Source: Sphingomonadaceae bacterium
Lineage (GTDB): Bacteria; Pseudomonadota; Alphaproteobacteria; Sphingomonadales; Sphingomonadaceae
NCBI GenBank assembly: GCA_947446935.1
Contig: CANFIV010000152.1
Coordinates: 1-5,058 of the forward strand
DNA: 5,058 nucleotides
Direction of reading: 5' to 3'
Numbering within the stretch: position 1 is the first letter of the stretch; each line of letters begins with the position of its first letter. The notes below the pieces were generated by a model. The model saw only the letters and a program-made list of their open reading frames with translations, did not search any database and had not been told where the DNA came from. The translations under genes and the position numbers were made by a program. Shown one piece after another: positions 1-5,058 of this stretch.

Positions 1-1515
1 AAGATTACGCCCGGCATGCTGATGGCTGCCCTGCGGATCAATATCCCGGTCGTCTTTGTCTCGGGCGGGCCGATGGAAGCGGGCAAAGTCGTGCTCGGCG
101 GCAAGGAGCATGCGCTCGATCTGGTCGACGCCATGGTGGCCGCGGCCGACGAGAACATGAGCGACGAGGACGTCACCGCTATCGAGCGCGCCGCTTGCCC
201 GACTTGCGGTTCGTGCTCGGGCATGTTCACCGCCAATTCGATGAACTGCCTGACCGAGGCGCTTGGTCTTTCGCTGCCGGGCAACGGCTCGGTGCTGGCG
301 ACCCACTCGGACCGCGAGCGCCTGTTCCTTGAAGCGGGCCGCCGCGTGGTCGATCTGTGCACGCGCTATTATGTCGAGGATGACGAAAGCGTCCTTCCGC
401 GCAACATCGCCACCTTCGGCGCGTTCGAGAATGCGATGAGCCTCGATATCGCGATGGGCGGGTCGACCAACACGGTACTTCACCTCCTTGCCGCCGCGCA
501 TGAAGCCGGCGTCGATTTCACCATGGCCGATATCGACCGCCTCTCGCGCCGCGTGCCGTGCCTTTCCAAGGTCGCGCCGGCCAAATCCGACGTGCACATG
601 GAAGACGTCCACCGCGCGGGCGGCATTATGGCGATCCTGGGCGAGCTGGAGCGCGCAGGGCTGCTCAACACCGATCTGCCGACTGTCCACAGCCCAACGT
701 TGGCCGACGGCATCGCCAAGTGGGACATTGCGCGCAGTAACAATCCTGAGGTTCAGGAGTTCTTCCGCGCCGCGCCAGGGGGCGTGCCCTCGCAGACCGC
801 GTTCAGCCAGTCGCGCCGCTGGAAGGAGCTCGATCTCGACCGCGAGAAAGGCGTTATCCGCTCGGCCGAACACGCATTCAGCAAGGATGGCGGGCTCGCG
901 GTGCTCTATGGTAATCTTGCTGTGGATGGCTGCATCGTGAAAACAGCTGGCGTTGACGACAAGATCCTCGTCTTCAGCGGCCCAGCCAAAGTGTTCGAGA
1001 GCCAAGACGCTTCAGTCACCGCGATCCTAACCGGCCAGGTCGTCGCGGGCGATGTCGTGGTGATCCGCTACGAAGGCCCGCGTGGCGGCCCGGGCATGCA
1101 GGAAATGCTGTACCCCACGAGCTACCTCAAATCGAAGGGCCTCGGCGCAGCCTGCGCTTTGGTGACCGACGGGCGGTTCTCTGGCGGCACTTCGGGCCTC
1201 TCGATCGGTCATGCTTCGCCCGAGGCAGCGGAGGGCGGCACGATCGGGCTCGTCGAGAACGGCGACCTGATCGAGATAAACATCCCGGAACGTTCGATCC
1301 ACCTTGCGGTAGATGATGCAGTGCTTGCCGAGCGCCGCGCCGCCGCCGAAGCGCAAGGCTGGCAACCCGCCAAGCCGCGCCCGCGCAAGGTCAGCCTCGC
1401 ATTGCAGGCTTATGCCGCCATGACGACCAGCGCAGCGCGCGGTGCGGTGCGCGATCTCACCGGACTTACCCGCCGACGCGGTCCAACGGACAACGGACCT
1501 GTGGATGTCAGCTGA
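1..1515 (+). CDS. ilvD: Dihydroxy-acid dehydratase, 5'-truncated by the window edge
   Basis: IlvD converts 2,3-dihydroxy-3-methylbutanoate (or the methylpentanoate) to the 2-oxo acid in cytosolic valine, leucine and isoleucine synthesis, using an Fe-S cluster and Mg2+. The frame is open from base 1 and gives 504 residues. It begins at KITPGM, which in the family directly follows the first conserved Cys-Asp, so roughly the first 120 residues lie off the left edge. Visible landmarks: [10 protein letters not shown] near residues 20-29; [14 protein letters not shown] at 66-79, where Cys72 matches the cluster ligand before SGMFTAN; MGGSTNT near 152-158; [12 protein letters not shown] near 359-370 with the Mg-binding Glu; and the C-terminal family signature from [10 protein letters not shown] near 390-399, whose Ser is the proposed catalytic base. 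The protein continues about 14 residues past the usual [12 protein letters not shown] ending, with a basic then polar tail that overlaps the start of nnr. Family assignment is very secure; the true start is not visible. Confidence 0.97.
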   Translation, partial: KITPGMLMAALRINIPVVFVSGGPMEAGKVVLGGKEHALDLVDAMVAAADENMSDEDVTAIERAACPTCGSCSGMFTANSMNCLTEALGLSLPGNGSVLATHSDRERLFLEAGRRVVDLCTRYYVEDDESVLPRNIATFGAFENAMSLDIAMGGSTNTVLHLLAAAHEAGVDFTMADIDRLSRRVPCLSKVAPAKSDVHMEDVHRAGGIMAILGELERAGLLNTDLPTVHSPTLADGIAKWDIARSNNPEVQEFFRAAPGGVPSQTAFSQSRRWKELDLDREKGVIRSAEHAFSKDGGLAVLYGNLAVDGCIVKTAGVDDKILVFSGPAKVFESQDASVTAILTGQVVAGDVVVIRYEGPRGGPGMQEMLYPTSYLKSKGLGAACALVTDGRFSGGTSGLSIGHASPEAAEGGTIGLVENGDLIEINIPERSIHLAVDDAVLAERRAAAEAQGWQPAKPRPRKVSLALQAYAAMTTSAARGAVRDLTGLTRRRGPTDNGPVDVS

Positions 1516-2908
1516 CACCCGCCTCGCGCAGGTGCTTGATGTCGCTGCGATGCGCGCGGCCGAAGCCGCGCTGATCGATGCGGGCACCAGTGTCGAGGCA
1601 CTGATGGAGTTGGCCGGGCGCGCAGTCGGCGAATGGGCACGGCGGCTTGCTGCAGGCAGGGCGGTTACTGTGCTCTGCGGCCCCGGCAACAACGGCGGCG
1701 ACGGCTATGTCGCGGCGAGGCGCCTGATGGACCATGGCGTGCCTGTCACGGTGGTCGCGGCGCGCGAGCCGGGAACGCCGGCGGCTCGCAATGCTTGCGC
1801 GCTCTACACCGGACCGGTGGTCGGTCCGGAAGCGTTCCCGCATGGTGACGTGCTGGTCGATTGCCTTTTCGGCAGCGGCCTCACCCGGCCCTTGTCCGAC
1901 GATCTGTTCTTCCTGCTCACCGGTCTTGCGGAGAGGCATGCCTTGCGCATCGCGGTCGATCTGCCGAGCGGAGTCGAAGCGGATAGCGGTGCGTGCCTCA
2001 ATCCGGGGCTGCCAACGTTTGATCTCACGATCGCGCTCGGTGCCTGGAAGCACGCGCACTGGACCATGCCGGCAGCTGTTCTGATGGGCGCCCTGAAGCT
2101 CGTCGATATCGGCGTGAGAGCGGTTCCGGGTGCGGCGCAGCTACTTGCTCACCCGCAAATTGCTCCCCCCGCCGCCGATGCCCACAAGTACCGCCGGGGG
2201 CTCCTCGCGATTGTCGCAGGGCAAATGCCCGGCGCATCCCTGCTTTCTGCCGAAGCCGCCCAGCGCGCGGGCGCTGGCTACGTCAAATTGCTCGCGGAGG
2301 CCCGGCCCGAAGGCGTGCCCCCGGCGCTGGTCTGTGAAACCGGCGATCTGTCCGCGCTGGATGATCCGCGCATCAAGGCTGTGCTGATTGGCCCCGGCCT
2401 TGGCCGCGATGCAGCGGCATTCGCGCGCCTGGCTGCTGTACTGGCGAAGGATCATCCTGCCGTGATCGATGCCGATGCGCTGATGCTGCTCCGCCCGGAT
2501 TTGCCCGGAACGGCACCTTGTGTTCTGACCCCGCATGAGGGCGAGATGGCCGCACTCGAAGCTGCTTTCGGCCTTCCAACCACAGGCCTGCGCCGTGACC
2601 GCGCGAAAGCGCTCGCTAAGGCCTGCGGCGCGGTCGTTCTTCTCAAGGGCCCAGACAGCTTGATCGCCGCGCCGGGCGGAGAGGTCACGCTCGCTCCGCA
2701 CGCCTCGTCATGGCTCTCGGTGGCAGGTAGTGGTGATGTGCTCGCAGGCATGATCGCCAGCCGTCTCGCCGTCCATGGCGATGCCTACACAGCCGCCTGC
2801 GAAGGCCTCTGGCTCCACGGCAAGGCAGCGCGCTTTGCCGGTCCCGCATTCACCGCCGGGGACCTCGCTGCGGCGACCAGCCGTGCCGTCAAGGCCGCAC
2901 TCACATGA
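1505..2908 (+). CDS. nnr: Bifunctional NAD(P)H-hydrate repair enzyme (NAD(P)HX epimerase + ADP-dependent dehydratase)
   Basis: Nnr repairs hydrated NADH and NADPH: the N-terminal YjeF_N domain interconverts the R and S epimers, and the C-terminal ribokinase-like domain dehydrates S-NAD(P)HX using ADP. The chosen ATG gives 467 residues, close to the usual length of about 500 for the fused form. Epimerase half, about 1-210: [10 protein letters not shown] at 58-67, VDCLFGSG at 118-125, [10 protein letters not shown] at 151-160. Dehydratase half, about 225-467: the glycine-rich [10 protein letters not shown] segment at 238-247, GPGLG at 296-300, DAD at 322-324, TPHEGE at 342-347, KGPD at 381-384 and GSGD at 408-411, whose Asp is the expected catalytic residue. 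The frame stays open upstream to an ATG at 1442, but that would add 21 residues lying wholly over ilvD; the 1505 start fits the family N-terminus and overlaps ilvD by 11 bases. No strong ribosome binding site is seen, so translation is probably coupled to ilvD. Both active sites look intact. Confidence 0.95.
   Translation: MSADTRLAQVLDVAAMRAAEAALIDAGTSVEALMELAGRAVGEWARRLAAGRAVTVLCGPGNNGGDGYVAARRLMDHGVPVTVVAAREPGTPAARNACALYTGPVVGPEAFPHGDVLVDCLFGSGLTRPLSDDLFFLLTGLAERHALRIAVDLPSGVEADSGACLNPGLPTFDLTIALGAWKHAHWTMPAAVLMGALKLVDIGVRAVPGAAQLLAHPQIAPPAADAHKYRRGLLAIVAGQMPGASLLSAEAAQRAGAGYVKLLAEARPEGVPPALVCETGDLSALDDPRIKAVLIGPGLGRDAAAFARLAAVLAKDHPAVIDADALMLLRPDLPGTAPCVLTPHEGEMAALEAAFGLPTTGLRRDRAKALAKACGAVVLLKGPDSLIAAPGGEVTLAPHASSWLSVAGSGDVLAGMIASRLAVHGDAYTAACEGLWLHGKAARFAGPAFTAGDLAAATSRAVKAALT
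1809..1829. repeat. GC-rich perfect inverted repeat inside nnr
   Basis: Arms CCGGACCG (1809-1816) and CGGTCCGG (1822-1829) are perfect 8-base complements around a 5-base loop. The repeat lies within the epimerase half of nnr, where it encodes Thr-Gly-Pro-Val-Val-Gly-Pro, with two Gly-Pro steps that partly explain the symmetry. No T-tract follows on either strand, so it is not an intrinsic terminator. The inverted repeat is certain; any function is unproven. Confidence 0.5.
2905..2908 (+). promoter_or_regulatory. ATGA start/stop overlap (translational coupling site)
   Basis: The ATG of the methyltransferase and the TGA of nnr share bases in a 4-base ATGA. Such overlaps usually mean that a ribosome ending the first gene re-initiates on the second. 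The only Shine-Dalgarno-like string upstream is a weak AAGG, which fits coupled rather than independent initiation. Confidence 0.85.
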
Positions 2909-4119
2909 CTGATACGACACAGCCCGCCGGGCTCATCATCCGCGTTGCCGCCAAAGGGGAGGGCGCAACTGCCGACGGCCGCTATGCCCCGCTCGCCGCG
3001 CCCGGCGACGTGCTCGAAGCCGATGGCTCTCTCACCCTTGGCCCCGACCATGTTGATCCGCTATGTCGCCACTTCCCGGCTTGCGGTGGGTGCCAGTTGC
3101 AGCATCTCTCCGAAGCCGCGCTGGCGGCTTATGTGGGTGACCGGGTGGTAGGCGCCGCGCGCGGGCAGGGGCTCGATCCTGGCCTTGTGGCAGCGCCGCA
3201 CCTCTCGCCGCCAGCTACGCGCCGCCGTGCCACGCTTCATGCGCAGGCCATCGGCAAGCGCGTGGTCATCGGCTTTCACGAGCAAGCCACGCATCGCATT
3301 GTCGATATGCGCGAATGCCTTGTGCTCGAACCTGCGCTCGCCGGTCTGGTCGCACCGTTGCGCAAGCTGCTGGAGTTGCGCGGTGACCGCTCGCTGAGTG
3401 TCGATATCGCGCTCACGCTGGCCGATCAGGGGCCTGCAGTGGATCTGGCAGGGCTCAAGATGGAAGGCCTTGCACAAACCGAAGGCCTCCTCGATTTCGC
3501 GCGGAACAACGGCATAGCCCGCCTTACCCTCGATCAGGGCGACGGGCCCGAGACGGTGTGGGAGCCCGAGCCGGTTACTGTAACGCTCAGCGGCGTGCCG
3601 GTCAGCCTCCCGCCCGGTGCCTTTCTACAGGCGACGCGCGATGGCGAGGAGGCTCTTGTTGCGGCGGCTCGCGAATGGCTTGCAGGTGCCGCCACAGTTG
3701 CCGATCTTTTTTCAGGGCTGGGTACGTTCGCGTTGGGTCTTGCCGGACCGAAAACCAAAGTGCTCGCCGTCGAGGCGGCGCGCGATGCACACTTGGCCGG
3801 CCAGTCCGCCGCGCGGCTCAATAGACGGCCGGTCCATTCGCTCCACCGTGATCTGTTCCGCAACCCGCTGCAGTGCGAGGAGCTGGACCGCTTTGCCGCC
3901 GTCCTGCTCGATCCACCCCGTGCCGGTGCGCGCGAGCAAGTGCTGCTTCTCGCCGGCTCGGCTGTCCCGAAGGTAGTCTATATCAGCTGCAACCCGGCGA
4001 GTTGGGCCAAGGATGCCGTTGCGCTGATAGCAGGTGGTTATCGGCTCGCCGAACTCAGGCCGGTGGGCCAGTTCCGCTGGTCCACCCATGTCGAGCTGGC
4101 GAGCCTGTTCGTCCGTTAA
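2905..4119 (+). CDS. TrmA/RlmD-family class I SAM-dependent RNA (uracil-5-)-methyltransferase
   Basis: This 404-residue protein should methylate C5 of a uridine in RNA, using S-adenosylmethionine and a covalent cysteine intermediate. A short TRAM-like RNA-binding segment occupies about residues 8-42. It is followed by 4Fe-4S ligands Cys54, Cys60 and Cys63 (in the CGGCQLQHL context) and Cys138, the spacing typical of RlmD. The catalytic domain shows FLQAT at 240-244, the SAM loop DLFSGLGTF at 267-275, acidic Glu290 after motif II, LDPPRAG at 335-341, nucleophile Cys362 in SCNP, and the general-base Glu397 in STHVELASLF. All catalytic positions are present. It is somewhat shorter than E. coli RlmD (433 residues). 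By family knowledge the likely target is 23S rRNA U1939, but TrmA, RlmC and RlmD cannot be separated by motifs alone, so no symbol is given. Its ATG overlaps the nnr stop as ATGA; a weak AAGG lies about 10 bases upstream. Confidence 0.93.
   Translation: MTDTTQPAGLIIRVAAKGEGATADGRYAPLAAPGDVLEADGSLTLGPDHVDPLCRHFPACGGCQLQHLSEAALAAYVGDRVVGAARGQGLDPGLVAAPHLSPPATRRRATLHAQAIGKRVVIGFHEQATHRIVDMRECLVLEPALAGLVAPLRKLLELRGDRSLSVDIALTLADQGPAVDLAGLKMEGLAQTEGLLDFARNNGIARLTLDQGDGPETVWEPEPVTVTLSGVPVSLPPGAFLQATRDGEEALVAAAREWLAGAATVADLFSGLGTFALGLAGPKTKVLAVEAARDAHLAGQSAARLNRRPVHSLHRDLFRNPLQCEELDRFAAVLLDPPRAGAREQVLLLAGSAVPKVVYISCNPASWAKDAVALIAGGYRLAELRPVGQFRWSTHVELASLFVR
4116..4119. other. Shared TTAA palindrome supplying both convergent stop codons
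   Basis: The plus-strand methyltransferase ends with TAA at 4117-4119 and the minus-strand MAPEG gene ends with TAA at 4118-4116. The palindrome TTAA therefore stops both genes, with no intergenic space. Each transcript's 3' end must extend into the opposing coding region, and no intrinsic terminator was found there. Confidence 0.9.
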
Positions 4120-4556
4120 GCCGAAAACACCGCAATCGCAGCGTGCGTTATCAGCATCATCAAAGCGAGGCTGGACAGCGCGAACAGCGCAAAACGCGGT
4201 GCGACCTTGTTCACGGTCGATTGGAAGATCGAGTGCACCACCCGCAGGCCCACGTAGGCCCACGCAATCGTCAGGTTGATGCCATTGCCCTGGCCAATTA
4301 GCGCCAGCACCAGCGCTACCGCATAAAACACCGTGGGTGCCTCGTGCAGGTGGTTGTAGTTATGCGCTTTCCATTGGATGCTCGGCTTGAGCAGGCCTTC
4401 CAGCTTAGCCCCCGTCCAGCCCACATCGGCGTTCGGGTCGTCGGACTTTGGCAGCGCGGTGATCGCCGGGATGCGCGTGGCATACATCCACACCCACATC
4501 ACCATCGTCCAGATCGCCAGCGCCACCACCGGTTTCAGAATTTCCATGCCTGTCAT
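4116..4556 (-). CDS. MAPEG-family integral membrane protein (downstream member of tandem pair)
   Basis: A 146-residue inner-membrane protein of the MAPEG superfamily (membrane-associated proteins in eicosanoid and glutathione metabolism). Four hydrophobic helices are visible at about residues 5-26, 74-90, 93-113 and 121-144, and the N-terminal loop of about 27-60 is polar. The most characteristic stretches are HNYNHLHEAPTVFYA at 65-79 and AYVGLRVVHSIFQ at 100-112; their Asn, Glu, Arg and His lie where glutathione-binding residues sit in characterised MAPEG enzymes, but bacterial members of this type mostly lack an assigned substrate. The first ATG is preferred over Met4 because a purine-rich AGGGGGGA ends six bases upstream of it. 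The gene lies 40 bases downstream of a paralogue on the same strand and converges on the methyltransferase gene with a 4-base overlap at the stops. No signal peptide apart from the first helix is seen. Glutathione transferase activity is possible but not shown by the sequence. Confidence 0.9.
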   Translation of the reverse strand: MTGMEILKPVVALAIWTMVMWVWMYATRIPAITALPKSDDPNADVGWTGAKLEGLLKPSIQWKAHNYNHLHEAPTVFYAVALVLALIGQGNGINLTIAWAYVGLRVVHSIFQSTVNKVAPRFALFALSSLALMMLITHAAIAVFSA

Positions 4557-4596
4557 TGCCGTTCCCCCCTTTGATTCAATCTCTTGTTTCAGAGCA
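4557..4596. other. 40-base spacer between the tandem MAPEG genes
   Basis: This spacer holds the ribosome binding site of the downstream gene and otherwise an A-rich stretch on the minus strand. I see no convincing -35/-10 pair. The only inverted repeat is four base pairs (CTCT/AGAG), too weak to be a terminator. The short gap therefore supports co-transcription of the two MAPEG genes. Confidence 0.6.
4563..4570 (-). promoter_or_regulatory. Ribosome binding site for the downstream MAPEG gene
   Basis: Read on the minus strand this is AGGGGGGA, six bases before the ATG at 4556. The second in-frame ATG (4547) has no comparable site at the right distance, so this decides the start. The run of six G residues makes it atypical compared with a classic AGGAGG. 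Confidence 0.75.
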
Positions 4597-5025
4597 TCAA
4601 TGTAACAGTGTCAGGCTCAGCGCCCGCACCGCGAGCGCGGCGAGCAGCGTGGTCGAGATCAGGAACAATGTGAAACGCACCGGAACGCTGTTTACCAGTG
4701 CCTGCCACAGCGAATGCGCCACGCGCAGACCAACATAGCCCCACGCCAGCCAGACATCGGTCTGGGTCGCGCCGGAAATCGCAAGAATCACGCTGATCGC
4801 ATAGAACAGCGTCGGCTGCTCCATCAGGTGAGCGTAGTTGTGGGATTTCCAGTTGATCTGATCGGGAAGTACCCCCTCCAGATCTTGGCCGCGTCCGCCC
4901 GGCTTGGCTGCCGCCAGTCCGCCCATCTGTCCAAGTGCCGGAAGGCGTGAGGCTGCCAGCCAGATCAGCATGACAATGGACCAGAGCACGAGCACGACTG
5001 CCGGTGCCAGCATTTGATGTTGCAT
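4597..5025 (-). CDS. MAPEG-family integral membrane protein (upstream member of tandem pair)
   Basis: A 142-residue membrane protein with the same architecture as its neighbour: hydrophobic helices at about 6-25, 71-86, 90-108 and 117-138, and a Gly/Ala-rich polar loop at about 32-55. The core motifs match the paralogue: EGVLPDQINWK at 50-60, HNYAHLMEQPTLFYA at 62-76 and WGYVGLRVAHSLWQ at 95-108. By eye the two are about 40-45 percent identical from the EG(L/V)L motif onward, while the N-terminal loop differs in length and composition. The start is well supported by GGAGAGGA seven bases upstream. It is the first gene of the probable minus-strand pair, and its promoter would lie at or beyond the right edge. 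Cellular location is the inner membrane; the substrate is unknown, with glutathione- or lipid-related chemistry only a family-level guess. Confidence 0.9.
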   Translation of the reverse strand: MQHQMLAPAVVLVLWSIVMLIWLAASRLPALGQMGGLAAAKPGGRGQDLEGVLPDQINWKSHNYAHLMEQPTLFYAISVILAISGATQTDVWLAWGYVGLRVAHSLWQALVNSVPVRFTLFLISTTLLAALAVRALSLTLLH

Positions 5026-5032
5026 GAAGCAA

Positions 5033-5040
5033 TCCTCTCC
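5033..5040 (-). promoter_or_regulatory. Ribosome binding site for the upstream MAPEG gene
   Basis: GGAGAGGA on the minus strand, with seven bases to the ATG at 5025. This is a strong Shine-Dalgarno match and fixes the start codon. Confidence 0.85.
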
Positions 5041-5042
5041 GT

Positions 5043-5056
5043 CTGTTTTGCAACAG
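5043..5056. repeat. Short inverted repeat upstream of the MAPEG pair
   Basis: CTGTT and AACAG form perfect 5-base arms around a 4-base centre (TTGC on the plus strand). The repeat sits just upstream of the ribosome binding site of the first MAPEG gene. It could be part of an operator or a small leader hairpin, but arms this short can arise by chance and the promoter is not in view. Confidence 0.35.
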
Positions 5057-5058
5057 GA

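Noticed and set aside
208..216. Cluster of Cys residues in CPTCGSC considered as a zinc-finger-like insertion
   Set aside because: It is the standard IlvD cluster-ligand motif preceding SGMFTAN, not an extra domain.
1442..1504. Upstream in-frame ATG that would lengthen Nnr by 21 residues
   Set aside because: The extra residues lie wholly within ilvD, do not resemble the Nnr N-terminus, and the ATG at 1505 starts where the family domain begins.
1027..1692. Long minus-strand open frame (221 codons) opposite ilvD and nnr
   Set aside because: It lies antisense to two well-supported genes, is rich in Arg, Ala and Ser as expected from a shadow frame in GC-rich DNA, and shows no recognisable motif.
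2141..2701. Minus-strand open frame of 186 codons opposite the Nnr dehydratase domain
   Set aside because: Composition is typical of an antisense shadow and no domain is visible; the plus-strand gene has intact motifs throughout.
4051..4074. Hairpin GAACT-(CA)-GGCC / GGCC-AGTTC near the end of the methyltransferase gene, considered as a terminator for either convergent transcript
   Set aside because: The stem has a 2-base bulge, lies within coding sequence, and no T-run follows it on either strand, so it does not qualify as an intrinsic terminator.
3712..4263. Minus-strand open frame of 183 codons spanning the convergence point
   Set aside because: It overlaps both the methyltransferase and the MAPEG gene in other frames, and its residue content shows no family motif or membrane pattern.
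4589..5053. Alternative 154-codon minus-strand frame over the first MAPEG gene
   Set aside because: It is out of frame with the clear MAPEG protein, lacks hydrophobic helices and has no matching ribosome binding site.

Overview
This GC-rich window reads as ordinary, densely packed chromosome from an alphaproteobacterium. The protein styles suggest Sphingomonadales, perhaps an Erythrobacter- or Novosphingobium-like genus; this is an inference from sequence character and gene arrangement, not a database result. No mobile element, CRISPR array, tRNA, rRNA or phage gene was seen.

The left four fifths hold a plus-strand run of three genes that abut or overlap. First is the 3' four fifths of ilvD (dihydroxy-acid dehydratase, branched-chain amino acid synthesis), entering from the left edge. 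Next is nnr, a complete bifunctional NAD(P)HX epimerase/dehydratase whose start overlaps the ilvD stop by 11 bases. Last is a TrmA/RlmD-family RNA m5U methyltransferase with a 4Fe-4S motif, joined to nnr by a 4-base ATGA overlap. The overlaps imply one transcript and translational coupling. Two of the three are expected to carry iron-sulfur clusters, and the middle one repairs damaged nicotinamide cofactors, so the group has a housekeeping and metabolite-repair character.

The right fifth holds two minus-strand genes for small four-helix membrane proteins of the MAPEG family. They are clear paralogues in tandem, 40 bases apart, each with its own strong Shine-Dalgarno sequence, and are probably transcribed together from beyond the right edge. 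The second converges on the methyltransferase gene so tightly that both stop codons come from one TTAA palindrome, leaving no room for an intergenic terminator.

I found no convincing undescribed system. The points most worth a second look are the tandem MAPEG pair, the shared-stop convergence, the unassigned target of the short methyltransferase, and two small inverted repeats.
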